A stretch of 33,239 nt of DNA from JBPEXY01 sp052031065 (GTDB taxonomy: Bacteria; Pseudomonadota; Gammaproteobacteria; Immundisolibacterales; Immundisolibacteraceae). Shown piece after piece: positions 15,601 to 23,212 of the stretch. Under the pieces are notes generated by a model. The model saw only the letters and a list, made by a program, of their open reading frames with translations. It searched no databases and had not been told where the DNA came from. Position numbers and translations under genes: made by a program. Location: assembly GCA_052031065.1 (NCBI GenBank), contig JBPEXY010000007.1:1-33239 (forward strand). Reading direction: 5' to 3'. How positions within the stretch are numbered: position 1 is the first letter of the stretch; every line of letters begins with the position of its first letter.

Positions 15601-16713
15601 TCATTGTGCTAACTGCAGATCGGCAATCAGTGCATTCATAAACCGGGTTGCCTCGCCGCCAGTTACCGCGCGGTGATCAAAACAGAGTGACAATGGCAAA
15701 CTGCGCCGAATCACCGGACTTCCATCGACCGGTTTCACCTCGTCACGACTACGGCCTGCACCGATGATGGCTACCGTCGGCGGCAACACCACCGGCACGG
15801 CGTAACGACCACCAATCGCACCAAAATTACTCAGCGTAATGGTGCCGCCGCGCAACTGTTCCGGCGCGATAGTACGGTCACGGACCTGCGCAACCAGCTG
15901 CGCCAGCTGCTCACCGAGCTGCTCGGCATCGAGCTGATCAGCATCTTCAACCACTGGCACAAACAGCCCGCGGTCGGTATCCACCGCCATTGCCAGATGT
16001 ACCTGTTTGAGCAGTCGACGTCCCGGCGCGTGGCTGTCGAACCAGGCATTCAGCGCTGGTTCAGCTCTGCAGGCAGCGACCACTGCACGCATGAGTCGCG
16101 GCGTTGGTTCAGTGGCAGCGGGCCAATCACTAATATCGGCATCATCAAACAGGGCCGCCGGTACCACTTCACCGCCAGCCTGCGTCATGTTTTGTGCCAT
16201 CACCCGCCGCGCTCCAGTGAGCTTTTCCAGAGGGCCCACTTTTTCAAATATTGCGGCTACCCGCTCCACATCGGCTTTAGTCACTGCGCCGTTACCGCCA
16301 CTGGGCGTAACCACACTGAGATCAATATCCAGCTTGCGCGCCAGAGCGCGGACGGCGGGTGTCGCCTTGATGCGGCCACCGGCCGATTTCAGCGCAATCG
16401 CCTCTTCCACCACGGTCCGGTCACCCACCTCAATATCACCCACCACGGTGCCGCTATCCGTGCCCTGCTGATCGCCTGCTCCGCCATCAAATTCCACCAG
16501 TGGCGTACCAGTGGCTACCACTTCACCCACTGCGCCAAACAGGCCGGTAATTTCGCCAGATTGGGGGGACGGCACATCCACCACCGCCTTGTCAGTCTCC
16601 ATTGCCACCAGTGGCTGATCCACGACGACGTGATCGCCGACGTTCACATACCAGGTGGAAATTTCCGCCTCGGCCAGCCCTTCGCCCAGATCGGGTAATT
16701 TAAATATGCTCAT
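15601..16713 (-). CDS. 2-oxoacid dehydrogenase E2 (dihydrolipoamide acyltransferase)
   Basis: 370 residues. One lipoyl domain (1-78) carries Lys42 in METDKAVVDVP. A peripheral subunit-binding domain spans about 115-155 (ATPAVRALARKLDIDL). The catalytic domain fills the rest. The active-site segment is FDHRAVTGGEA, with His347 present but the usual Asp of HRxxDG replaced by Thr351. The protein is short because it has a single lipoyl domain and brief linkers, as in branched-chain type complexes. It would transfer the acyl group from E1 to CoA. The ATG overlaps the E1beta stop (ATGA). No E3 follows; the genome's common lipoamide dehydrogenase would be used. Confidence 0.92.
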   Translation of the reverse strand: MSIFKLPDLGEGLAEAEISTWYVNVGDHVVVDQPLVAMETDKAVVDVPSPQSGEITGLFGAVGEVVATGTPLVEFDGGAGDQQGTDSGTVVGDIEVGDRTVVEEAIALKSAGGRIKATPAVRALARKLDIDLSVVTPSGGNGAVTKADVERVAAIFEKVGPLEKLTGARRVMAQNMTQAGGEVVPAALFDDADISDWPAATEPTPRLMRAVVAACRAEPALNAWFDSHAPGRRLLKQVHLAMAVDTDRGLFVPVVEDADQLDAEQLGEQLAQLVAQVRDRTIAPEQLRGGTITLSNFGAIGGRYAVPVVLPPTVAIIGAGRSRDEVKPVDGSPVIRRSLPLSLCFDHRAVTGGEATRFMNALIADLQLAQ

Positions 16714-17690
16714 TCGAACTCCAGCGTCTCGATTGCTGCTTCAACGATCTGCTCGACCCCCGGCAGATAGAGGTGTTCCATTCTGGCCAGGGGCACTATG
16801 GTGTCGTAGCCAGTGACCCGCCTGACCGGTGCGAGCAGATCGAGCAGCGAATGCTCGGCAATGTTGGCGGCGATTTCAGCACCGACACCGCCACTACGCG
16901 CCGCCTCATGCACAATCACACAGCGGCCGGTTTTGGCCACTGATTCGAGGATCGTCGGCATGTCCAGCGGTTTGATAGTGGCCACATCCAGCACTTCGGC
17001 ACTGACTCCGCGGGCCGCCAGCCGGTCGGCCGCAGCCAACGTCTCAACCATACTCGCCCCCCAGCTCACCAGGGTAATGTCGCCGCCCTCCCGCAGAGTG
17101 AAACAGACATCCAGCGGCTGCGGTTGGCGATTTTCTTCAAACTGCTCCTTGTTGAGCCGGTAAATTCTTTTCGGCTCCAGAAACAGCACCGGATCAGGGT
17201 CGGCAATCGCAGCCAGCAGCAGCCCATAGGCGCGCGCCGGTGATGAGGGAATCACCACCCGCAGGCCGGGCATGTGAGCAAACAGCGCCTCGGTGCTTTC
17301 CGAGTGATGTTCGGGGGCATGAATACCGGCACCGTAAGGAGCACGAAACACCAGTGGGCAGCTCAACCGACCGCGGGTGCGATTGCGCATGCGACTGGCG
17401 TGGCTGATCACATGATCCAGCGCGGGATAGATAAAACCCATAAACTGGAACTCGGCAACCGGTTTCAATCCCTCAACAGCGAGACCCACCGCAACGCCGC
17501 CGATCATGGTTTCGGCCAGCGGTGTATCCATCACCCGTTCGGTTCCAAACTGCTCCTGCAGATCCACGGTGGCGCGGAATACGCCGCCGTTAGCACCAAC
17601 ATCCTCACCCAGCACCACCACCTGCTGATCCGCCTCCATGGCGTGCTGCAATGCCAGGTTAACCGCCTCCACCAACGTCCGCTCAGCCAT
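16710..17690 (-). CDS. 2-oxoacid dehydrogenase E1 component, beta subunit
   Basis: 326 residues from the ATG at 17690 (MAERTLVEAV), which has AAGGAG upstream and overlaps the E1alpha stop by 8 bases. The longer frame that extends 73 codons into the E1alpha gene is an out-of-frame artefact. GEDVGANGGVFRAT (residues about 30-43), FGTERVMDTPLAE (about 49-61) and the C-terminal VTGYDTIVPLARMEHLYLP are standard for the transketolase-like beta subunit of pyruvate/branched-chain dehydrogenases. It completes the thiamine-diphosphate site at the alpha-beta interface of an alpha2beta2 E1. Confidence 0.93.
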   Translation of the reverse strand: MAERTLVEAVNLALQHAMEADQQVVVLGEDVGANGGVFRATVDLQEQFGTERVMDTPLAETMIGGVAVGLAVEGLKPVAEFQFMGFIYPALDHVISHASRMRNRTRGRLSCPLVFRAPYGAGIHAPEHHSESTEALFAHMPGLRVVIPSSPARAYGLLLAAIADPDPVLFLEPKRIYRLNKEQFEENRQPQPLDVCFTLREGGDITLVSWGASMVETLAAADRLAARGVSAEVLDVATIKPLDMPTILESVAKTGRCVIVHEAARSGGVGAEIAANIAEHSLLDLLAPVRRVTGYDTIVPLARMEHLYLPGVEQIVEAAIETLEFE

Positions 17691-18786
17691 GATGATGCTC
17701 CTTGCCAGCTTCGGCTTTGGCGGCACGGGCCAACAGTTCGCTACGCTGACCCTGATAGGCCTGTGGCAGTTCGGCATAGAGGTAATCGAACATCGATTCT
17801 GGCGCCGGCGGCGGTGTGGCGAGATAGGCCTCGACCGCCGCGTCGAGCTCCGCCTGGCACTCCGCCTGCAGCGCCTCTTCATCAGTTTTGGACCAGCCGC
17901 TCTGCTCAACCAGATAAGCTTTTATCCGCGCCACTGGATCTTCCGCCCAGTGGGCTGACACCTCGTCATCGTCGCGGTAACGGCGGGCATCATCCGCTGT
18001 CGTGTGGTCGGTAAGACGATAAGTGAGTGCCTCGATCAGAAAAGGGCCACCGCCATCACGCGCCTGCTGCAGTGCCTGTCGACTGGCATACTCCATCGCC
18101 AGCAGATCATTGCCATCCACCTGCAACGATTCGACACCAGCAGCGACCGCTTTTTGTGCCAGCGTCTGCGCATGACTCTGCGCCGTCCTGGGGACCGAAA
18201 TGGCCCACTGGTTATTGGTGACTACAAACAGCACCGGCAGTTGCCAGACACCAGCAAGATTCAACGCCTCGGCAAAATCACCCTTTGACGTCGCTCCATC
18301 ACCACACACGGTCACGACGGCCTGCCGCTCGCCGCGCAGCTGCAGAGCTCTGGCAACACCGACCGCATGCAGCGCCTGAGTAGCGATCGGCACCGCAATT
18401 GGCAGGTCCCGCCGCGGACCGGCGAAGTCGCTGCCACGCTCATCACCACCCCAGTAGAGAAACAGTTCGGTCATGGTCACACCGCGGGCAAGCAGCGCAC
18501 CCTGCTCGCGGTAGCTTGGCACCAGCCGGTCTTCGGCCTGCATGGCCATGGAAAACCCGACGGTTACCGCCTCCTGCCCCAGGGAAGAGGCAAAAGTCCC
18601 CAACTGCCCGGTACGTTGCAGGTTAACGGCACGGGCATCAAAAAGCCGTGTCAGTACCATCTGCCGATAGCCGGCACGCACCTGCTCCAGAGAAACAATA
18701 TCAGTGGGCAGATCGGCCAGCGGTTTACCAGCCGCAGACAGCAAACCGAAATGGTCTATAGAAAATTGAGCGATCGTCTGGCGCAT
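17683..18786 (-). CDS. 2-oxoacid dehydrogenase E1 component, alpha subunit
   Basis: 367 residues, with AGGAG before the ATG. The thiamine-diphosphate/magnesium motif begins GDGATSKGDFAEALN (162-176) and ends in the paired asparagines N191-N192. FASSLGQEA (65-73) and SYREQGALL (91-99) are the usual flanking segments, and the phosphorylation-loop region YRLTDHTTADDARRYR matches branched-chain-type E1alpha. It decarboxylates a 2-oxoacid, pyruvate or a branched-chain 2-oxoacid; the sequence does not decide. The C-terminus ends KEHHHG. It is the first gene of the three-gene operon. The upstream 165 bases contain an AT-rich dyad, ACAAA-N9-TTTGT (18851-18869), that could bind an Lrp/BkdR-like regulator; weak evidence. 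Confidence 0.93.
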   Translation of the reverse strand: MRQTIAQFSIDHFGLLSAAGKPLADLPTDIVSLEQVRAGYRQMVLTRLFDARAVNLQRTGQLGTFASSLGQEAVTVGFSMAMQAEDRLVPSYREQGALLARGVTMTELFLYWGGDERGSDFAGPRRDLPIAVPIATQALHAVGVARALQLRGERQAVVTVCGDGATSKGDFAEALNLAGVWQLPVLFVVTNNQWAISVPRTAQSHAQTLAQKAVAAGVESLQVDGNDLLAMEYASRQALQQARDGGGPFLIEALTYRLTDHTTADDARRYRDDDEVSAHWAEDPVARIKAYLVEQSGWSKTDEEALQAECQAELDAAVEAYLATPPPAPESMFDYLYAELPQAYQGQRSELLARAAKAEAGKEHHHG

Positions 18787-18951
18787 TGGCTACTCCTCTG
18801 ATCGTGAGGTGATTGTCATAACCACCTGCTCTTTTTACTACAGCGAGGGAACAAATTGAGAAATTTTGTCATCGCCTCACTACCCGCTAAGAATCTTTAT
18901 GGTTGTTAGAAAACGGGTAAATTGCTGTGATCTTCAATATACAACGAACAA

Positions 18952-18975
18952 AAAAGCCGGCTCTCGCCGGCTTTT
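18952..18975 (-). terminator. Intrinsic terminator of the hydratase-aldolase gene
   Basis: AAAAGCCGGC and GCCGGCTTTT form a perfect 10-base stem with a TCTC loop, followed by six T on the minus strand, 37 bases after the aldolase stop. Another GCCGGC pair with a 4-base loop (18987-19002) lies between it and the stop codon. Confidence 0.88.
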
Positions 18976-19011
18976 CTGAGTTTCTTGCCGGCATCAGCCG
19001 GCGGGCCGTTA

Positions 19012-20001
19012 CTAGCCGCGCGAAGGTGCCGCCGGAAAGGTCTTGCAGTACTCGGCCCAGGCTTTACCGGAAGCAACGGTATGCTCACGCCAGTCATCGG
19101 GCATGTACTGATACGGAGCGCGCACCGGACCGGCGTTAATGTAACCGGCAGCGTTGGTGCGGGTTTTTTCCACCTGCACATTGAATTTGGGGAATTCCCG
19201 AATATCGAGAATCGGATTGGGCAGCTCATGCATGTCGTGGAGAATTTTGCCCATTGCCTCGGCATCACCTGCCTGCAGCGCCTTGACCATGGCAATCACC
19301 GGCTCCGGACCCATGGAACAACTGGTCGACCAAACCGATTTAATCCGGTCACCGACGTGCTGATAAGCCACCGGGGCGAGGAAATCGATCGGCAGGAAAG
19401 CAACATTGGGGGCCGCGTCCATGCTCGCTTCCAGATCAGCGTAGACATTGGGCATGTCACCCATATTACCGACAAATTTGTTGGTGATGACGGTTGGGCA
19501 GCGTTTGCCCACTCCCTGCCAGAACTCCACCGGAAAAGTACTTTTGAAGAACATCGGGTTGGAGTAGATCATGATCGGCATATCCGGCACCGCTTCTGCC
19601 AGGTCGGCGTAAAACTGCACCATCATTTCTATCGATGGGGTCTGCCAGAGTGGCAGGCCGACAAACACGCCATCGGCTCCAAGATCTTTGAACGCCTTCA
19701 TCTGCCGCACGGTTTCTTTGGTACCCAGTGCGGTCACACCGGAAAAGACCGGAATACGACCATTATTGGTTTCAATAATGCACTTGTTGAACTCAAGCTT
19801 CTCTTCCCACAGCAGCGCCGCACACTCACCGGTGGTGCCGTTGACGGCGAAGTTACCGGCGCCGTCCTGCACCAGTTTCTCAACCATCCGCGCGGTTTCA
19901 TCCAGATCGACGGAGTTCTCTGCATCCCAACCATCCTGGCCCGGCAGGCAGGGGGTGGGGATCATCGCCGAAAAACCGACAATATCGTCTTTGGTAAGCA
20001 T
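19012..20001 (-). CDS. DHDPS-family hydratase-aldolase, NahE/PhdJ-like
   Basis: 329 residues, a class I aldolase TIM barrel. The Schiff-base Lys175 lies in VITNKFVG and the relay Tyr146 in IYSNP; GTTGECAALLWEEK (55-68) is the oxyacid-binding loop. The opening PTP, then W and NSVDLDETAR, and the end AGY-x-NAGPVRAPYQYMPDDW match trans-o-hydroxybenzylidenepyruvate hydratase-aldolases of naphthalene and phenanthrene degradation better than lysine-pathway DapA, which is about 290 residues. The reaction would split a ring-opened 2-oxo-3-enoate into pyruvate and an aryl aldehyde. It is divergent from an extradiol dioxygenase, which fits that step. Confidence 0.87.
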   Translation of the reverse strand: MLTKDDIVGFSAMIPTPCLPGQDGWDAENSVDLDETARMVEKLVQDGAGNFAVNGTTGECAALLWEEKLEFNKCIIETNNGRIPVFSGVTALGTKETVRQMKAFKDLGADGVFVGLPLWQTPSIEMMVQFYADLAEAVPDMPIMIYSNPMFFKSTFPVEFWQGVGKRCPTVITNKFVGNMGDMPNVYADLEASMDAAPNVAFLPIDFLAPVAYQHVGDRIKSVWSTSCSMGPEPVIAMVKALQAGDAEAMGKILHDMHELPNPILDIREFPKFNVQVEKTRTNAAGYINAGPVRAPYQYMPDDWREHTVASGKAWAEYCKTFPAAPSRG

Positions 20002-20136
20002 ATTCGGGGTCCTGTGTTTAGGATTAACTGGAGTGGCGGCGCTGAGCGCAGGGCATAACAGATGGTTATCCCGGCGAAGCCTGAGTACCTCATTCGGCCG
20101 GCTAGTGTGCCGCCGAACTCAACTGGCTGTCTAGTC

Positions 20137-20148
20137 GACCGTTCGGTC
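20137..20148. promoter_or_regulatory. Palindrome in the divergent hydratase-aldolase/extradiol promoter, candidate operator
   Basis: GACCG-TT-CGGTC is a perfect 5-base inverted repeat about midway in the 289-base gap between the two divergent catabolic genes, 136 bases from one start and 143 from the other. Arms of GACCG with a short centre are common in TetR-family operators. The arms differ from those of the dioxygenase palindrome at 9529, which suggests two regulators. I found no convincing -35/-10 pair nearby. Confidence 0.45.
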
Positions 20149-20290
20149 AGTCTACTTAATCAAAACCCGATCTGGATCAACCGGCAGTCGATTAACCGGC
20201 CAATTCCGGTTTCAGTCATTGACCATAACAAAGGCGAGTCGATAGCGTGGCGCATCCAATTTACATTTTGAATATGCAGAGGGTCTTGTC

Positions 20291-21202
20291 ATGGTTGAAA
20301 TCACCGAACTGGGATATATCGGTATCAGTGTTTCCGACGCAGAAGCGTGGAAAGCCTACGCCACCGAAGTGGTGGGGTTTGAACTGGTGGAGGAAGACGG
20401 CGAGACCGACCGCTTTTACCTGCGCATGGATGAGATGCACCACCGTATCGTCGTCCACACCAACGGTAATGACGACCTCGAATATGTCGGCTGGCGGGTG
20501 AAAAGCCCAAAGGCACTGAAAGCGATGAAGGCGCACCTCGATGAGTGCGGTGTTGCCTACCGCGTTGCCACCGATGAGGAGTGCCGCGAGCGCCATGTGC
20601 TGGGCCTGCTGAAACTGACTGACCCCGGCGGTAACCCGACAGAAATCTACTGCACACCGCGGGTTGAGGCTGATCGAGCGTTCCACCCGGGGCGTCCGCT
20701 ATGGGGTAAATTCACCGCCGGCAGTCAGGGCCTGGGCCATATGATTCTGCGCCAGGAAGATCCGCAGGCAGCTTATGACTTTTATACCGAAGTATTCGGC
20801 ATGGATGGCAGCATTGAGTATCGTCTGCCGGCTCCAGGTGGTGCTGAGGCAACCCCCTGGTTTGTCCACTGCAACAACCGTCAGCACTCGTTGGCGTTTG
20901 GCATTCCCAACATGCCAAAAAGGATCAACCACCTGAATATCGAGTACACCGAACTCGACGACCTCGGCAAAGCCCACGACATCGTTCGCCACCGGGAGAT
21001 ACCGGTAGCCATTCAACTGGGCAAACATGCCAACGACAAGGCGCTGAGCTTCTATCACGTCACTCCATCAGGCTGGCTGATGGAGCTGGGTTGGGAGGGC
21101 CGGGAAACTCCTGATCAGGAGGAATACTACGTTGCTGATATCTGGGGCCACGAAATGGAAAGTGCCGGCCTCGGTATGGATCTGGAGATGAATCGCGGCT
21201 GA
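20291..21202 (+). CDS. Extradiol ring-cleavage dioxygenase (type I, two-domain VOC)
   Basis: 303 residues, with AGAGGGT upstream of the ATG. Two VOC repeats are present (about 1-125 and 140-275). The iron ligands in the second repeat are His150 (GLGHMIL), His214 (INHLNIEY) and Glu265 (LMELGW). The second-sphere His199 in NNRQHSLAF and Tyr256 in SFYHV are also kept, so the enzyme should be active. Length and architecture match BphC/NahC-type enzymes acting on bicyclic catechols such as 2,3-dihydroxybiphenyl or 1,2-dihydroxynaphthalene. With the divergent NahE-like aldolase, it supports meta-cleavage of a fused or substituted catechol. A strong terminator follows. Confidence 0.92.
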   Translation: MVEITELGYIGISVSDAEAWKAYATEVVGFELVEEDGETDRFYLRMDEMHHRIVVHTNGNDDLEYVGWRVKSPKALKAMKAHLDECGVAYRVATDEECRERHVLGLLKLTDPGGNPTEIYCTPRVEADRAFHPGRPLWGKFTAGSQGLGHMILRQEDPQAAYDFYTEVFGMDGSIEYRLPAPGGAEATPWFVHCNNRQHSLAFGIPNMPKRINHLNIEYTELDDLGKAHDIVRHREIPVAIQLGKHANDKALSFYHVTPSGWLMELGWEGRETPDQEEYYVADIWGHEMESAGLGMDLEMNRG

Positions 21203-21221
21203 GCGAACGCAACGCCACCTG

Positions 21222-21258
21222 CCACAAAGCCCGGCATCAAGCCGGGCTTTGTGGTTTT
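21222..21258 (+). terminator. Intrinsic terminator after the extradiol dioxygenase gene
   Basis: CCACAAAGCCCGGC and its exact complement form a 14-base stem with an ATCAA loop, followed by TTTT on the plus strand. It lies between convergent genes. Confidence 0.9.
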
Positions 21259-21262
21259 CCGG

Positions 21263-22036
21263 TCAGATAAAACTGATCGCCCGGCCCAGCGCCTCGTTAA
21301 AGCGCTCGGTCGCTTCCAGCTGGGGAAAGTGTCCAACCCTGTCCAACACCTCCACTTCTACCCGCTGTAAACGCTGCTCCAACGCCGCACGGTTGGTCGG
21401 CTGCATATCAGAGTTGATCGCATAGAAAGGAACCTTGAGATTCTCAAACAGTGGCAGCACATCAATTGAGGTCAGCGACGACATGATGCCAATAGCACTC
21501 TGCGGCCGCATCCCGACGAACTCCCTCACCAGCCGGGCGGCAAGATCAGGGTCAGTCTGCTCAATCATCAACGCGCGGGCAAAACCCTCCATGGTCTCTT
21601 CGAAAGCATCGCGCATACCTGCTACCAGCTGATCGACCATACCCGGCGGAAACAGCGCCTCGATGTTCTGCAGGGTGTCAATCGCAACCAGTCCGGTAAC
21701 CCGCTCGGGGTATCGGTTGGCGGTTTCCAGCATCACCACGCCACCCATGGAGTGGCCAATCAGGATTGCCTGCTCAACACCAGCGGCATCCATCACCGCG
21801 ACGACATCATCGGCAAATGCCCCGGGACCCCAGCGTTCCCGGTCATGGCCTGATTCACCATGACCGGCAAGATCAAGGGTAATCACCCGATGACGGTCTG
21901 CAAAGGCCTCAACCTGATTGGCAAACTGGTGACGATCACCGGCAAAGCCGTGAATAAAAACCAGTGCCGGCTCACCTTGGCCGCAGGCAGTCCAGACCAG
22001 CTCTACCCCATCCGCAGAGGTTGTTTTGTTCACCAT
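21263..22036 (-). CDS. Alpha/beta-fold hydrolase
   Basis: 257 residues, with GGAG before the ATG. The oxyanion segment FIHGFAG (27-33), nucleophile Ser96 in GHSMGG, Asp210 in INSDMQP and His236 in VGHFPQ give a complete triad. A short cap (about 125-185) lies between strands 6 and 7. The family includes meta-cleavage hydrolases, lactonases (3-oxoadipate enol-lactonase type) and haloperoxidase-like esterases. It is the last gene of a four-gene operon with a PdxA-family dehydrogenase and a crotonase and is convergent with the extradiol dioxygenase gene. A role in processing ring-cleavage products is plausible. Confidence 0.88.
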   Translation of the reverse strand: MVNKTTSADGVELVWTACGQGEPALVFIHGFAGDRHQFANQVEAFADRHRVITLDLAGHGESGHDRERWGPGAFADDVVAVMDAAGVEQAILIGHSMGGVVMLETANRYPERVTGLVAIDTLQNIEALFPPGMVDQLVAGMRDAFEETMEGFARALMIEQTDPDLAARLVREFVGMRPQSAIGIMSSLTSIDVLPLFENLKVPFYAINSDMQPTNRAALEQRLQRVEVEVLDRVGHFPQLEATERFNEALGRAISFI

Positions 22037-22079
22037 CTTTTTTACTCCTCTCTGTTTTTACCCAGGCTATGTAGCTGCT

Positions 22080-22424
22080 TCACGAAGATTCCTCAGGCCC
22101 CGGTCTGAAGGCTGCCGTATCAAATAGCTGCCAACAGTCAAACGCCGGCTCTTCGTAGGGGTGTGCCCGATACAGCGCGTCAATGACCGGCTCAACCAAC
22201 TGGTCATCCACCACCATTTCGAGCCGATATTCATCAACAGATTCGACCTGACCGGTTTTACCCACAAACGGGTCGCTACCGGCGAGTGGTCGAAACTGGC
22301 CTGTACCCAGCACCTGCCAGCTGCACTGATCATAGTCGCCAATGCGACCAGCACCGGCATCAAACAGCGCCTGCTTGATCCCCTGCAGATGGGTTGCAGG
22401 CACATAGACCACCAGCTTGTACAC
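22080..22424 (-). CDS. Stand-alone NIF3/YqfO C-terminal-like domain protein
   Basis: 114 residues from a GTG at 22424, with GGGGG about ten bases upstream. The segments YKLVVYVPATHLQGIKQALFDAGAG, IGDYDQCSW and the later AHPYEEPAFD are those of the CutA-like insert domain of NIF3/YqfO proteins, here without the metal-binding NIF3 halves. Such stand-alone versions (COG3323) exist in proteobacteria and are of unknown function. It sits 11 bases after the crotonase gene and 43 before the hydrolase gene, so it is part of the same transcript. Its place in a catabolic operon is unexplained. Confidence 0.85.
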   Translation of the reverse strand: MYKLVVYVPATHLQGIKQALFDAGAGRIGDYDQCSWQVLGTGQFRPLAGSDPFVGKTGQVESVDEYRLEMVVDDQLVEPVIDALYRAHPYEEPAFDCWQLFDTAAFRPGPEESS

Positions 22425-22435
22425 GGCTTGGCCCC

Positions 22436-23212
22436 CTATTCGCCCTTCCAGACCGGGGGGCGCTTCTGCAGAAATGCCGCCAGCCCCTCTTCCTTGTCTG
22501 CGGTGCTGCAGAGCGCGCTCTGGGCAAACTTCTCCAGCGCCAGGCCGGCGCTGCTACTCGCTTCCATGCCATAGTTGACCATGGCTTTCATGAACTGCGG
22601 TACCAGTGGGGCAAATTGAGCGATGTGGTTGGCCATCTGCTTCAGCTCATCGAGCAGTTCATCTGGCTCAACCAGGCGGGTGACCAAACCAATGTGTAAA
22701 GCCCGATCGGCATCAATCGGCTGGCCCATGATCAGCATCTCCAGCGCCCAGGCTCGGCCCACCAGACGCGGCAGTCGCTGGGTGGCACCACCACCGGGGA
22801 TAATGCCAAGTTTGCCCTCCGGGGTTGCAAAGGTAGCGTTGCTACTGGCAATTCTCAGGTCACACCCGAGCGCCACCTCCAGCCCACCACCAAAGCAGAT
22901 ACCGTTGATCGCCGCGATGGTCACTTTGGGGATGCGTTCAAGCTTTTCGGCCAGTCCCTGCACAATCGGCTCCAGTGCCTTTTTCAGATCCCGGTCGACC
23001 ACCTCGCCAAGATCGGAACCGGCGGCGAACGCCTTCTCCCCCGCTCCGGTAAACCCGAGCACTCGCACCTGCTGATCGGCCACCGCCAGGTCCACTGCAG
23101 CATGTAGCTCATCCAGCATACCGAGGGAAACCGCGTTGTGTTTCTCCGGCCGACTGAGGGTGATCAGCGCCAGTGGACCGTCTACTTCATAACTGATGTA
23201 CTGATAACTCAT
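22436..23212 (-). CDS. Enoyl-CoA hydratase/isomerase (crotonase family)
   Basis: 258 residues, the normal length. AAINGICFGGGLEVALGCDLRIA (about 104-126) contains the oxyanion loop and a conserved Glu, and TPEGKLGIIPGGGATQRLPR contains the second catalytic Glu, so hydratase activity is expected. The opening DGPLALITLSRPEKHNAVS is typical. It acts on acyl-CoA thioesters in beta-oxidation-like steps. The ATG overlaps the stop of the PdxA-family gene (ATGA), and the pair is therefore coupled. No CoA ligase, dehydrogenase or thiolase is next to it, so the substrate is not defined. Confidence 0.92.
   Translation of the reverse strand: MSYQYISYEVDGPLALITLSRPEKHNAVSLGMLDELHAAVDLAVADQQVRVLGFTGAGEKAFAAGSDLGEVVDRDLKKALEPIVQGLAEKLERIPKVTIAAINGICFGGGLEVALGCDLRIASSNATFATPEGKLGIIPGGGATQRLPRLVGRAWALEMLIMGQPIDADRALHIGLVTRLVEPDELLDELKQMANHIAQFAPLVPQFMKAMVNYGMEASSSAGLALEKFAQSALCSTADKEEGLAAFLQKRPPVWKGE

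Noticed and set aside
17691..17909. N-terminal extension of the E1beta frame
   Set aside because: The extension lies wholly inside the E1alpha gene in another frame, and a strong ribosome site plus family homology begin at 17690.
18985..20058. 357-codon open frame on the plus strand opposite the hydratase-aldolase gene
   Set aside because: It is the complement of a gene with clear family motifs and its own terminator; the product is rich in His/Arg and has no recognisable domain.
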